Origin: Acinetobacter portensis
GTDB lineage: Bacteria > Pseudomonadota > Gammaproteobacteria > Pseudomonadales > Moraxellaceae
DNA: 64,000 bases
Assembly: GCF_023158935.1 (NCBI RefSeq)
Contig: NZ_CP096120.1
Coordinates: forward strand, 248,001 to 312,000
Direction: 5' to 3'
The position numbers and the translations under genes were made by a program. Positions 27,062-36,912 of this stretch are shown here, in pieces. Below the pieces are notes generated by a model. It had not been told where the DNA came from. It worked only from the letters and a program-made list of their open reading frames with translations, and did not search any database. Every line of letters begins with the position of its first letter. Position 1 is the first letter of the stretch.

Positions 27062-30000
27062 ATGAAAAAAGCAAATAATTTAAGTCAAATGAGAAAGTAT
27101 TTCCCCAAAGATATAGTTGTGAAAAAAATAAATGTCACAGCTTTATCTGCAATAATTACAACAGGCATTTGTTTAGCAAGTTATCCTACATACGCAAGTG
27201 ATATCGAAATATATAAAGTACCTGAAGAAAGTATAGGTTCAACAACATTGATGTTCATGCTTGACGTATCGGGGAGTATGAATACAAAAGATTCGGGGCA
27301 GTCACTGACTAGGCTACAGCTGTTAAGAAAAGGGATGGAGGATGTTTTACTAGGAAGTAGTGGTATTACCCCAATTGAAGATAAAATAATTATTGGTTTG
27401 GCTGATTTTGATGCTTCGAATGGTCGAATCCGTGTACCAGCAAGAGCGTTAAATACAGTACTAACTGGTACATTTTCAATTAAGAATCATAAGTATTTAT
27501 ATTCTAAAACAGGCTCAACGACGACATACCGTGAATGTGTAGAGTGGAATCCAAGTAAAACTTGTAAAACTTGGTCTACTTCAGTTTTACCTACGACACC
27601 TTCCACCAGGGGTTATGCGGGTGAAAGTTGTAATTATAGCGGTGTGAATAACTGTTATGTTTATTATAAAAGTGAAAATGTTGCGAAGACCCAGCGGTAT
27701 GCATTAGTTGAAGCAGCACGTAATTTGACAGCTTATAATGGTGCTACACCAACAGCTTATGCTTATGCTGAAGTTGCTTCTTATTTAATGGGAACAGCAA
27801 CATTAGACGGTATTTATGAGCAAATAGGTAATGCGAAAGCAGATGGTACTGATTTTTGGAAATGTAATACTTTAAGAACAGATTATCGAGTCTTAGAAGG
27901 TCAAGTAGGTACTGATGACGAAGGGAAAGTCATTAATGTTCGTTGGTGTAATTCTGAAACAGCAACAAATGCATCTGTCCCAACAGATATACAAAATAAT
28001 GAAAATAATGGTGTGTTTTATTATACAGGTGGTCGAAAAGTTTATTACCGTTTAGTACCGACAAGTTTGACTACATCTGGACATTCTGGGTGGACAAGCT
28101 CTGTTGATGATGCAAAAGATGGCTTGAATTATGCAATGCCACAATCTATTCGTGATCAGTTAACTGATCGTGACAAACGAGAGTGTAGTGGTCAGGGTAT
28201 TTACTTTTTGACCGATGGCGAGCCTAACCATGGTGGTACGAATACGGGAAGTAATGGTGTTTCAGGTACTGCTTATCAATTGATGAAATCCTCATTAACA
28301 ACGAAAGCGAGCATTTTTTCATGTGCTAATAGTGATTTAGGAGGAAGTAATAATTATAGATATAATATGACACACTGGAAATGTATTGGTAATTATGCAA
28401 CAACCTTGTTGGATAATACTAAAAATCCTGCTGGGTTGAGATTTAAAACCGCAGTAGTTGGTTTTGGTAATGGATTTAATGGCGCTTCAAATGATCCAGA
28501 TGTTAATGACGCTAAAACTTGGGGTGTGCTTGGCGGTGGCGGTTGGTACTCTGGTAGTGACTCAGCAGCTGTCGTTAATAGTGTGAATAAGTTTATTCAG
28601 GAACTTGTTAAAGATATTCCAAGCTTGAGTACAGGTTCTTCAGTTATTCCTGTCGATGCACTTAATCCTGCAACTATTCAGAGTTATGCATATTTCCCGC
28701 AATTTGAACCAAAGGTTAACCCAGCTGATACACAGCAAGTATGGTTTGGTAATCTGAAAAAATATTATGTGGTAAATAATGGTGTTTATGCGAGTAAAGA
28801 TGCATCCGATAATAATCTAGTTGTAAAAAATGGTGCTTTACAAGATTTGCCTGATATTTGGAGGTCTTCGCTGAACTATACAGATGTAGATCCTGTATAT
28901 GCAAAACATGGTGTTATGGGGCAACTTGGTTTGGGGCGTGAGGCAGATGCTACGAAACGACTATTATTGACAGATTATAAGTTCGCTAATGGTAATAGAT
29001 CTAAAGACCACGGTTTAGTGCAAATTAAGCATACATATACAGTTGATTCGACAACAAAGGATGACAATACGTATTCACGTCAATTTATGAGCTTATTGGG
29101 ATATGACATTACTAACGCAATGGCAACGAATAGCGAGCTTGTCAATTTTGATGTGAGTGATCTGGCTGCAACCTTACGTCAAATGGGGGCTCCTCTGCAC
29201 TCAGAACCTGTTTTACTCACACAATCTGGAAAGATTACAGTACAAAAAAATGCAACGAATCAAGTAGAGACGGTCACAACTGGTCGTAAAGATTATATTC
29301 TATTCGGTACTACACAAGGTTTAGTTCAAGTTGTAGATGCAGAGACGGGTAAAGAAAAATTTGCTTTTGTTCCTAAGGAAATTATTGAAAATCAATCAGA
29401 AACCTTTAGAAATAAAGGTGGGAATTTAGTTAATGGTAAAGGTGCACTGTATTACGGTATAGATGGTGAATGGACAGCATTTACTTCTTATGTGACTGAT
29501 GACAACGGAGCATTAACTGTTGGTAAGGTGGAGCGTAAAGTGTATGGAAGTACCACTAATTCTGAACAAGTATCTGGTAAGCAATGGGTGTACGGTGGTA
29601 TGCGCATGGGGGGGCGTAGTTTTTATGCTCTAGATTTATCAGATATTGATAAGCCTTACTTAAAATTACATATTGAACCGAATACAGGGAATATTTATTC
29701 CTATGATCCTGTTTCTAAAAATATGACAACTAAATCGTTCGAAGATATTGAGCAAATGGGGCAAAGTTGGTCTAAACCTGTGCTTGGATATGTAAATTGG
29801 AAAGGTCAGCGTAAGTTAGTAATGATCGTTGGTGGGGGGTACGATGCAGGTGGTCCTAATGGCGATGGTATCTACGAAAACAATATCCGTACAGGTTATG
29901 CTGGTTATGAAAAATATGATTATAAGCAGACTAACGGTATTGGTTCCGGTGTATACATGTTTGATGCGGAAAATGGTGATTTGTTATGGAAAGCAAGCTC

Positions 30001-31084
30001 AACTAATAAGAACGATAGTAAAGTTACCTACGTATCGCATAATGATTTGAAATATAGTGTAGTTAGTCAAATTCAAACTGTTGATCGAAATAATGATGGT
30101 TTAATTGATCATTTATATTTCGGTGATTTAGCAGGTCAAGCTTTCCGTGTGGATTTTGCAAATGATGCAAGAGAGTCTGCAAATAATGACAGTACTTCTG
30201 CATTTAAATCACAAGTGAATAAAATTCTTAATGTAAATAAGACTACAGGTCTCAGTCCAAGATTTTACTTACCACCTACGTTTACGGCACATAGTAATGC
30301 AGGTAAGCCAAATGGGGCAAATATCGTCATGGCTATTTTTGCCTCTGGTGATAAGAGTTCACCTTTGTTGGGAACGATTGATTCACCATCTAAGCAAAAT
30401 CCAGTAGGTCTAGAATATAATGGTGTTTACGCCATTTATGATTACGATGCCTACAACAATAATAGTGGTAAGTACCCTTACTTTAATACTTCAAGTGATT
30501 TAATCGAAGCAAGAGAGATTACAACTGAAAATGAAAATCCATCTAAAACCACACTGAAAAGTATGAATGGCAGAACTCAAGGTGCAGACCCAACTATGGG
30601 GGCAGCTGTTGGTGCGTGGGGTGGGTGGTATTATTTATTCAAACGCAAAATGGGTGAGCCTGATGTAGGTCAAGGTGTTACTGATACTGGTGCTGGTATT
30701 ATCAAGGCATTACGTCCATTAATTGCAATGGAGAATAACCTATATGTAAGTCAGTTCGATCCAACAGATAATGGTACAACAACGAGTTGTGGTGCTGGTG
30801 TAAAAGGACATACTTTTGCGGTTCGTTTGTGTTTACCACAAGGTGTATGTGTTGATGGTGCGAAGTATTCTTATAATTTAGGTTCAGGAGATGTGAAGCT
30901 TAATGTAGGACCAGGCAAAACGTCGGGAACACGAGAATTAGTTGTGCTAGACCCAACTCTTGTTAATGATCAAATACCAAACTGTGAAGGACCCAATTGC
31001 AAATTTATTCCAGCAGGGGGACCAATTAAGTTTATTCCGAATAAATGGTATGAAAAATATTCACGCACAGGTAATGGTGGATAA
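27062..31084 (+). CDS. pilY1: Pilus tip adhesin/assembly factor PilY1 (ComC-like)
   Basis: Protein of 1340 residues. A signal peptide ends near TYA (residue 45). An N-terminal von Willebrand A-like domain has the metal site DVSGS at residues 68-72. The C-terminal PilC/PilY1 beta-propeller contains the calcium loop DRNNDGLID at residues 1008-1016, which controls pilus extension and retraction in relatives. GGGYDAGG and FGDLAGQAFRVDF are family landmarks. It is expected at the tip of the pilus or in the outer membrane and serves in adhesion, twitching and DNA uptake. Four bases separate it from pilE. Confidence 0.92.
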   Translation: MKKANNLSQMRKYFPKDIVVKKINVTALSAIITTGICLASYPTYASDIEIYKVPEESIGSTTLMFMLDVSGSMNTKDSGQSLTRLQLLRKGMEDVLLGSSGITPIEDKIIIGLADFDASNGRIRVPARALNTVLTGTFSIKNHKYLYSKTGSTTTYRECVEWNPSKTCKTWSTSVLPTTPSTRGYAGESCNYSGVNNCYVYYKSENVAKTQRYALVEAARNLTAYNGATPTAYAYAEVASYLMGTATLDGIYEQIGNAKADGTDFWKCNTLRTDYRVLEGQVGTDDEGKVINVRWCNSETATNASVPTDIQNNENNGVFYYTGGRKVYYRLVPTSLTTSGHSGWTSSVDDAKDGLNYAMPQSIRDQLTDRDKRECSGQGIYFLTDGEPNHGGTNTGSNGVSGTAYQLMKSSLTTKASIFSCANSDLGGSNNYRYNMTHWKCIGNYATTLLDNTKNPAGLRFKTAVVGFGNGFNGASNDPDVNDAKTWGVLGGGGWYSGSDSAAVVNSVNKFIQELVKDIPSLSTGSSVIPVDALNPATIQSYAYFPQFEPKVNPADTQQVWFGNLKKYYVVNNGVYASKDASDNNLVVKNGALQDLPDIWRSSLNYTDVDPVYAKHGVMGQLGLGREADATKRLLLTDYKFANGNRSKDHGLVQIKHTYTVDSTTKDDNTYSRQFMSLLGYDITNAMATNSELVNFDVSDLAATLRQMGAPLHSEPVLLTQSGKITVQKNATNQVETVTTGRKDYILFGTTQGLVQVVDAETGKEKFAFVPKEIIENQSETFRNKGGNLVNGKGALYYGIDGEWTAFTSYVTDDNGALTVGKVERKVYGSTTNSEQVSGKQWVYGGMRMGGRSFYALDLSDIDKPYLKLHIEPNTGNIYSYDPVSKNMTTKSFEDIEQMGQSWSKPVLGYVNWKGQRKLVMIVGGGYDAGGPNGDGIYENNIRTGYAGYEKYDYKQTNGIGSGVYMFDAENGDLLWKASSTNKNDSKVTYVSHNDLKYSVVSQIQTVDRNNDGLIDHLYFGDLAGQAFRVDFANDARESANNDSTSAFKSQVNKILNVNKTTGLSPRFYLPPTFTAHSNAGKPNGANIVMAIFASGDKSSPLLGTIDSPSKQNPVGLEYNGVYAIYDYDAYNNNSGKYPYFNTSSDLIEAREITTENENPSKTTLKSMNGRTQGADPTMGAAVGAWGGWYYLFKRKMGEPDVGQGVTDTGAGIIKALRPLIAMENNLYVSQFDPTDNGTTTSCGAGVKGHTFAVRLCLPQGVCVDGAKYSYNLGSGDVKLNVGPGKTSGTRELVVLDPTLVNDQIPNCEGPNCKFIPAGGPIKFIPNKWYEKYSRTGNGG

Positions 31085-31087
31085 ATC

Positions 31088-31672
31088 ATGCGATCAAAAG
31101 GTTTTACATTAATAGAGCTAATGATTGTAGTTGTTGTGGTGGCAGTTTTATCTGCCATCGCACTACCAATGTATAATGAGTATATACGTCGTGCTACAGC
31201 TACGAATTCATTGCAGGAAATACAAAAAATAGCAGATCAGTTAGAGCGACATAAGTCTAAAAATTTTAGTTATAAAAACTTTAATGCAAATTTTTTATAT
31301 CAAAATGGTGCGAACGTTGTATCGGCCTCATTTTCAAATGCTGATCAGACATTAACCTTGCCACTGAATGCGACAGGAAGTGCAATAACATATACATTGC
31401 ATATTCGAGATGGTCGTAATCCAACTCTAATGTTGACAGATGCCGCAGCAACTGGGAAGAGTTGGGTTATTTTAGCGGAAGCTAATTCAAGATTAAATAA
31501 TGGAGAAGCATGCACTACGTGTAATTCTCTGCAACAACAAAATAGTAGTTTTTTAATGTCAAGTTCAGGCGTGCAATGTAAAACAAAGTTAGCTCTGAAA
31601 GCAGCAGATACATTAACTCCGACAAATTTAACTTCAACTCAACCATGTGGAGCAAAAGGTGAAAATTGGTAA
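31088..31672 (+). CDS. pilE: PilE-like minor pilin (ComE-like)
   Basis: Prepilin of 194 residues with leader MRSKG before [19 protein letters not shown] (Glu5 present). The C-terminal domain contains CTTCNSL and a second pair of Cys ending CGAKGENW. It follows pilY1 closely and overlaps the next pilin gene. Together with that gene it corresponds to the ComE/ComF pair of A. baylyi or PilE of pseudomonads. Confidence 0.8.
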   Translation: MRSKGFTLIELMIVVVVVAVLSAIALPMYNEYIRRATATNSLQEIQKIADQLERHKSKNFSYKNFNANFLYQNGANVVSASFSNADQTLTLPLNATGSAITYTLHIRDGRNPTLMLTDAAATGKSWVILAEANSRLNNGEACTTCNSLQQQNSSFLMSSSGVQCKTKLALKAADTLTPTNLTSTQPCGAKGENW

Positions 31673-32099
31673 CGTAAAAGGTTTAACCCTGGTTGAGTTG
31701 CTTATTGTTATGGTGATCATTGGCATTATTTCGGCAATTGCATACCCTGCTTATCAAAATAACAAGGTAGAAGTTCAAAGAAATGATGCAAAAGCAGAAA
31801 TGCTCTATATTGTTCAACGAATACAGACTTATAAATCTGTTAATGGTACATATTTAGGGGCAACCGTTAATCAGCTTTATGGTGCATCGACAATCCCTAA
31901 AAGTGGAAATGCATTTTATAATGTAGCATTTGCTAATGCTCCAACAGCAGGTGGTTGGATATTAATAGCAACTCCGATAAACGGCACACCACAACAAGGT
32001 AATGGAGTTCTTTGTATAAATGAGCGAAATCAAAAGTTTTGGGCTAAAGGAGCTGCTAACTGCAATTTGTCGAATGTGTCGAATTGGGATGGCAAATAA
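31659..32099 (+). CDS. Minor pilin, PilE/ComF-like
   Basis: Prepilin of about 146 residues. GTG at 31659 is favoured because GGAG (31649-31652) sits six bases upstream; GTG at 31647 has no such site. Its start lies within the end of pilE (14-bp overlap). Leader ends NVKG before LTLVELLIVMVIIGIISAI with Glu5. Two cysteines, LCINERNQ and NCNLSN, may pair. Last gene of the minor-pilin operon. Confidence 0.82.
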   Translation: MKIGNVKGLTLVELLIVMVIIGIISAIAYPAYQNNKVEVQRNDAKAEMLYIVQRIQTYKSVNGTYLGATVNQLYGASTIPKSGNAFYNVAFANAPTAGGWILIATPINGTPQQGNGVLCINERNQKFWAKGAANCNLSNVSNWDGK

Positions 32100-32136
32100 A
32101 CCAAATTCAAAACTGTGGATAAATCATTATTTAACC

Positions 32137-32165
32137 TTTCACTTTTCCAGAATTTAAAGTAAAAT
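32137..32165 (+). promoter_or_regulatory. Probable sigma-70 promoter of rpsP-rimM-trmD
   Basis: TTTCAC and TAAAAT are separated by 17 bases, with about 70 bp of leader before rpsP containing a small hairpin (ACGGA/TCCGT near 32212). Confidence 0.45.
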
Positions 32166-32243
32166 ACTGCCCTCTATGAAAGGGGTTTGAAATGTGTCGA
32201 TGGTCGATGCACGGATAATCCGTAAAAACTATAAGGTTCTATC

Positions 32244-32501
32244 ATGGTTGTTATTCGTCTTGCACGCGGTGGTGCTAAAAAACGTCCGTTCTATCAAATC
32301 ATTGTGACTGATAGCCGTAATGCACGTGACGGTCGTTTCATCGAACGTATTGGTTTCTTCAACCCTACAGCTCAAGGTAAAGCAGAAAAACTTCGTTTAG
32401 ATGCTGACCGTTTTGCTCATTGGGTTTCTCAAGGCGCTCAACCGTCTGATCGTGTTGCTTCTTTGGCTGCTCAAGCTAAAAAAGCTGCAGCTGCTGCATA
32501 A
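32244..32501 (+). CDS. rpsP: 30S ribosomal protein S16
   Basis: Protein of 85 residues beginning [19 protein letters not shown], the invariant S16 start, with [13 protein letters not shown]. It binds 16S rRNA early in small-subunit assembly. First gene of the standard rpsP-rimM-trmD order, with an Ala-rich tail. Confidence 0.97.
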   Translation: MVVIRLARGGAKKRPFYQIIVTDSRNARDGRFIERIGFFNPTAQGKAEKLRLDADRFAHWVSQGAQPSDRVASLAAQAKKAAAAA

Positions 32502-32526
32502 TTCTGAATTAAGTAGTAGATAGCCC

Positions 32527-33075
32527 ATGACACCAACACAGAATGTTCCAGAAGATCGTATTCAGATTGGACAGCTACGTTCAGCATATGGATTAAATGG
32601 GTGGCTCTGGGTTTATTCCAATACAGAACCTATGAGCAACATCTTTGACTATCTTCCTTGGTACATTGAGACTAAGGAAGGTTGGCAAACAGTAGATGTA
32701 AAACGCTGGAAACCACATGGTAAAGGCTTAGTTGTGAGTTTAAAAGGTGTGATTGATCGCACTGCTGCTGATGGCTTAGTAGGTACTAATGTTTGGATTT
32801 CAAAAGCGCAACTTCCGAAAGCAGGAATGGATGAGTTTTACTGGTCTGATTTAAAAGGTCTAACAGTGTTAGGACTTGGCGATGACGAACAAGAAGTAAA
32901 TCTTGGTAAAATCCATGAAATGTTTGAGACAGGTGCCAACGATGTGATGGTGGTTCACGCAACACCAGATAGCGTTGATGCTGAAGAGCGCATGATTCCA
33001 TGGCATAAAGATGTGGTACAGCAAGTTGATCTTGAAGCTGGTCGTATTTACGTGAATTGGGGCGTAGATTACTAA
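32527..33075 (+). CDS. rimM: Ribosome maturation factor RimM
   Basis: Protein of 182 residues. RIQIGQLRSAYGLNGWLWV opens the N-terminal RimM domain; the PRC-barrel half has EFYWSDLKGL and NDVMVVHA and ends near RMIPWHKDVV. It binds S19 and helps 30S head assembly. It lies 25 bp after rpsP in the usual operon. Confidence 0.95.
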   Translation: MTPTQNVPEDRIQIGQLRSAYGLNGWLWVYSNTEPMSNIFDYLPWYIETKEGWQTVDVKRWKPHGKGLVVSLKGVIDRTAADGLVGTNVWISKAQLPKAGMDEFYWSDLKGLTVLGLGDDEQEVNLGKIHEMFETGANDVMVVHATPDSVDAEERMIPWHKDVVQQVDLEAGRIYVNWGVDY

Positions 33076-33102
33076 TATTTTTTGGAAATAAGGGAGTCTG
33101 CG

Positions 33103-33849
33103 ATGTTTTTTGCAGTCATTACGCTTTTTCCTGAAATGTTTGAAGCGATTACAGCCTACGGAATTAGCGGGCGTGCAGCAAAACGCGAAATAGTACAAGT
33201 CACTTGTATTAATCCTCGTGATTATGCTGAGGGTAACTACAAAAGAGTGGATGAACGTCCATTTGGTGGTGGTCCAGGTATGGTAATGATGGCTGAGCCT
33301 TTGTCTCAGGCAATCAAACATGCCAAAGAGCTTGCAGCGCAAGCAGGAGCAGTTCAGGTTCCAGTGGTGTATATGTCACCACAAGGGAAAACTTTAAACG
33401 AACCTGCGGTACAACAATTTGTCGAATATGATGGGTTAATTGTACTGTGTGGGCGTTACGAAGGTGTCGATGAACGTTTGATCCAGCAATATGTTGATCA
33501 GGAATGGTCAATTGGAGATTACGTATTATCTGGCGGTGAATTACCTGCGATGGTTTTATTAGATAGTATTATTCGGAGACTTCCGAATGCGATGTCTGAT
33601 GAACAATCACACGTTCAAGACTCATTTGTGGATGGTCTTCTAGACTGCCCACAATATACTAAGCCAGATCATTTTGAAGGTTTGGATGTGCCTGAGGTGT
33701 TAAAATCTGGGCATCATGCAAATATTGAAAAATGGCGGTTTTTGCAGCGATATCAGCGTACACTTGAACGCCGTCCAGAGTTGGTCGAACAAGTAAAACT
33801 GACAAAGCAGCAGAAAAAATGGCTAAAAGATTCGCAAAATAAGTCGTAA
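33103..33849 (+). CDS. trmD: tRNA (guanine-N1-)-methyltransferase
   Basis: Protein of 248 residues. ATG at 33103 follows AGGGAG at 33091-33096. [16 protein letters not shown] is the family start; the knotted SAM site is [15 protein letters not shown] and the catalytic Asp region is [16 protein letters not shown]. It methylates G37 of tRNAs that read CNN codons and so prevents frameshifting. rplS follows after 200 bp with its own leader. Confidence 0.96.
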   Translation: MFFAVITLFPEMFEAITAYGISGRAAKREIVQVTCINPRDYAEGNYKRVDERPFGGGPGMVMMAEPLSQAIKHAKELAAQAGAVQVPVVYMSPQGKTLNEPAVQQFVEYDGLIVLCGRYEGVDERLIQQYVDQEWSIGDYVLSGGELPAMVLLDSIIRRLPNAMSDEQSHVQDSFVDGLLDCPQYTKPDHFEGLDVPEVLKSGHHANIEKWRFLQRYQRTLERRPELVEQVKLTKQQKKWLKDSQNKS

Positions 33850-33975
33850 TTTTTTATCTCTTATTTTGTAAAAGTCCGAAGTTTTACTTAGGATTCCGTA
33901 CTTAATTTTAAAATTAAGTATTCTTTAATAGGCTCATTATGCATTGAAGTGGTCAAGCATAAAGAGAAAGATAAT

Positions 33976-34006
33976 CGGGTGTATGCGCCTTAGCCTCTAT
34001 ACCCCG
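33976..34006 (+). promoter_or_regulatory. Hairpin in the rplS leader
   Basis: CGGG(T)GTAT pairs with ATACCCCG, an 8-bp stem with one bulged T, 45 bases before rplS. GATAATC occurs on both sides. It may be a regulatory element or processing site; no known riboswitch class is recognised. Confidence 0.35.
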
Positions 34007-34050
34007 CGATAATCAGACCTCTTCTGACTCGCATTTATTGGAGATACCCC

Positions 34051-34425
34051 ATGAGCGGTAAGCATCCTTTAGTACAAGCTGTTGAAAACGCACAATTAAG
34101 AACTGATCTTCCTGCATTTGCACCAGGTGATACAGTAATTGTTTCTGTAAAAGTTAAAGAGGGCGACCGTGAGCGTCTTCAGGCTTTTGAAGGTGTTGTA
34201 ATTGCGATTAAAAACCGTGGTTTAAACTCTGCATTCACAGTTCGTAAAATTTCTAGCGGTGTTGGTGTTGAACGTGTTTTCCAAACACATTCTCCAATCG
34301 TTGCTAAAGTTGAAGTTAAACGTCGTGGTGATGTTCGTCGCGCGAAACTTTACTACCTACGCGAATTGTCTGGTAAAGCTGCACGTATCCGTGAAAAATT
34401 ACCAGCTCGTAAAGTTAAAGCTTAA
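34051..34425 (+). CDS. rplS: 50S ribosomal protein L19
   Basis: Protein of 124 residues. [18 protein letters not shown] and [17 protein letters not shown] followed by [16 protein letters not shown] are conserved L19 features. It sits at the 30S-50S interface. Here it is 200 bp away from trmD with a structured leader and its own terminator. Confidence 0.97.
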   Translation: MSGKHPLVQAVENAQLRTDLPAFAPGDTVIVSVKVKEGDRERLQAFEGVVIAIKNRGLNSAFTVRKISSGVGVERVFQTHSPIVAKVEVKRRGDVRRAKLYYLRELSGKAARIREKLPARKVKA

Positions 34426-34447
34426 TTTTAAGTTTTACACGAGTTCG

Positions 34448-34476
34448 AAAAATGCGCCTTTAGGCGCATTTTTTTA
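34448..34476 (+). terminator. Terminator of rplS
   Basis: AATGCGCC/GGCGCATT stem, TTTA loop and seven T. Confidence 0.92.
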
Positions 34477-34566
34477 TACTTAAAATTTAAATAAGGCGAA
34501 CTAACATTGATAACAACACCTACAGATTGTTACCATGAGGCAGTTTATAAATAGCCTAATTTTTAT

Positions 34567-35475
34567 ATGAAAAAGCCTTCTCCTAAAATTCAACGTCGTC
34601 ATATTAGTGGTGTATTTCTTTTAAATAAGCCTTTGGGCATTAGTTCTAATGGTGCATTACAAAAAGTACGTTGGTTGTTCCGTGCTCAAAAAGCAGGGCA
34701 TACAGGAGCTTTAGATCCTTTAGCTTCTGGCTTACTTCCTATTTGCTTAGGAGAAGCAACAAAGTTTTCACATTATTTATTAGACTCAACTAAACGCTAT
34801 CAAACAACAATTAAGTTAGGCAATAGCACAACAACTGGCGATGTAGAAGGCGAAGTTTTTCTTGAAAAAGAAGTACCTGAATTAACTGAAGAAAAAATAA
34901 AAGAAGCGCTAGATAAATTTATTGGTGATATTCAACAAGTACCGCCTATGTATTCTGCTCTAAAAAAAGATGGTCGTCCTTTATATGAGTTGGCACGTCA
35001 AGGCATTGAAATTGAACGCGAAGCACGTCCAATACATATCTTTGCAATAGAACTACTGTCTTATACCAACGACAGTATTACGCTCGATATCACTTGTTCT
35101 AAAGGTACATATATTCGGGTATTGGGTGAAGATATTGCACAAGCGTTGAATACATATGGTCATTTGACCTATCTGCACCGTATTCAAACAGGGCAATTTG
35201 AACTTATTCCAACATATACCATTGAATATTTAGAAAGTTTGACTGAAATGGAGCGCGAAGCATTATTACTTCCTGTTTATGCACCTATTGATCATTTTCC
35301 AAAAATTCAGGCACCTGAAGGTCGTGCTGAATATTTTAGCCGTGGTATGGAAAGTAATATTGATCATGAAGCAGCAGAGCAGGTTGTGGTCTTTGATGGC
35401 GATAAATGTTTAGGTTTAGCTGAAATTACAGATAAGAAAAGATTAGTGCCGAAACGCGTACTAAACTTGTTATAA
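34567..35475 (+). CDS. truB: tRNA pseudouridine(55) synthase
   Basis: Protein of 302 residues. [17 protein letters not shown] opens the domain; the catalytic Asp is in [18 protein letters not shown], with YQTTIKLG and [14 protein letters not shown] following. It makes pseudouridine 55 in the T loop of tRNAs. In many bacteria it sits with rbfA and infB; here it stands alone between rplS and a transporter gene. Confidence 0.95.
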   Translation: MKKPSPKIQRRHISGVFLLNKPLGISSNGALQKVRWLFRAQKAGHTGALDPLASGLLPICLGEATKFSHYLLDSTKRYQTTIKLGNSTTTGDVEGEVFLEKEVPELTEEKIKEALDKFIGDIQQVPPMYSALKKDGRPLYELARQGIEIEREARPIHIFAIELLSYTNDSITLDITCSKGTYIRVLGEDIAQALNTYGHLTYLHRIQTGQFELIPTYTIEYLESLTEMEREALLLPVYAPIDHFPKIQAPEGRAEYFSRGMESNIDHEAAEQVVVFDGDKCLGLAEITDKKRLVPKRVLNLL

Positions 35476-35506
35476 AGTTTAAATAAAAAAGCAAAGGGAG
35501 ATATTT

Positions 35507-36277
35507 GTGGATATTGAGATTATTCTCAGTTTGATTTTTTTTGCTTTTTTTGCAGGAGCAATTGATGCAGCTGTTGGTGGTGGTGGCTTAATTCAAATTC
35601 CTGCCATTATGGGGGCAATGCCTCAACTTAGTCCTGCAACTGTTTTTGGTACCAATAAACTTGCATCAATTTGTGGTACTGCATCGGCCGCTTATAGTTT
35701 TGTTCGCAAAGTTAAACTGAAATGGAAACTATTGGCTGTTATTGGAATATGTGCATTTATTAGTTCCTTTGCGGGTGCTGCATGTGTTTCGATGATTCCA
35801 AAAGAAGTATTACGACCATTTGTCTTGGTCATGCTTATTGTGATTGCGATATATACCTTTGCTAAAAAAGAATTTGGTCAGGTTCATGTAAGCCAAGAAC
35901 TCAGCACTAAGGTTCTAATATTGGCTGCTGTAGGTAGCTTGCTGATTGGATTTTATGACGGAATTTTTGGGCCAGGTACGGGCAGTTTTTTCATTTTCTT
36001 CTTCATTCGTTTTTTACAAACAGACTTTTTACATGCTTCGGCGCTGTCTAAAATTGCTAACTTTATGACGAACTTTGCTGCGTTAAGCTTCTTTATTCCA
36101 ACAGGTCATGTACTTTTTGGTGTTGGTCTTATGATGGCTGTTGCTAATGTTTGTGGTTCATTGGTTGGTGTTAAGATGGCATTAAAATATGGTAGCGGTT
36201 TCATTCGAATTTTATTCTTGATATTAGTTTCAGTATTAATTGTTCGCTTGGGATATCAAACCTTTTTTGCTGCTTAA
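35507..36277 (+). CDS. TSUP (TauE/SafE) family membrane transporter
   Basis: Membrane protein of 256 residues with a GTG start behind GGGAG. Two repeat halves are seen: GAIDAAVGGGGLIQIPA near the N-terminus and GFYDGIFGPGTGSFFI in the middle, the paired TSUP motif. About eight hydrophobic segments. The family exports sulfite or organosulfonates or related anions. Substrate not deducible; no sulfur genes are nearby. Confidence 0.85.
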   Translation: MDIEIILSLIFFAFFAGAIDAAVGGGGLIQIPAIMGAMPQLSPATVFGTNKLASICGTASAAYSFVRKVKLKWKLLAVIGICAFISSFAGAACVSMIPKEVLRPFVLVMLIVIAIYTFAKKEFGQVHVSQELSTKVLILAAVGSLLIGFYDGIFGPGTGSFFIFFFIRFLQTDFLHASALSKIANFMTNFAALSFFIPTGHVLFGVGLMMAVANVCGSLVGVKMALKYGSGFIRILFLILVSVLIVRLGYQTFFAA

Positions 36278-36404
36278 AAAACCAACAACAAAAATAAACA
36301 TACATCTCTGTAAAGTTATTGCATAAATAGGTGAGTGTAGATTTCACTTACTTATTTGTGTGAATTTGAATGGATCATATAGCTAAAAGCCAGAGGTCAT
36401 AATA

Positions 36405-36863
36405 ATGAATATATTTGAAGCATTACGTGAAAGTCATAATAAACAAAGAGACATAGCAGAAAAATTAATACAAACATCAGGAGATACAGAAGAAAGAAGA
36501 GCTTTGTTTGATCAATTTAAAAATGAACTATTTGCACATGCTGTAGCAGAGGATCGTTATTTTTATATTCCATTAATGATGACCGATTCAGGATTAAATA
36601 TAACTCGTCACGCACTTGCAGAACATCATGAAATGGATGAATTGCTTGAGCAATTAACTGAAATAGATTTTAGTAATACGGGTTGGTTGGCGATAGCGAA
36701 AAAATTGTCTGAAACTGTGCTTCATCATTTAGAAGAAGAGGAACATAGCTTTTTTCAGCAAGCAGGAAAAATTTTGGATGATAAGCAAAAGGAAACTTTA
36801 GCAAAGAAGTATTTGACTGAATATAAAAAGTATTTGAAAGCGGACAAAGATAGTCTTACTTAA
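36405..36863 (+). CDS. Hemerythrin HHE-domain protein
   Basis: Protein of 152 residues. His residues with conserved spacing occur as ESHNKQRD, FAHAVAEDRYFYIP, RHALAEHHEMDELL and HHLEEEEHSFF, the pattern of HHE cation-binding four-helix proteins that hold a di-iron site. Such proteins sense or store oxygen, NO or iron; no further domain indicates the role here. Single-gene unit with its own terminator. Confidence 0.85.
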   Translation: MNIFEALRESHNKQRDIAEKLIQTSGDTEERRALFDQFKNELFAHAVAEDRYFYIPLMMTDSGLNITRHALAEHHEMDELLEQLTEIDFSNTGWLAIAKKLSETVLHHLEEEEHSFFQQAGKILDDKQKETLAKKYLTEYKKYLKADKDSLT

Positions 36864-36881
36864 ATTTATGAACCTAAAAAG

Positions 36882-36911
36882 TAAAAGGGATGTTGATACA
36901 TCCCTTTTTTA
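36882..36911. terminator. Bidirectional terminator
   Basis: AAAGGGATGT/ACATCCCTTT stem, TGAT loop; lies between converging genes. Confidence 0.9.
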
Positions 36912-36912
36912 T

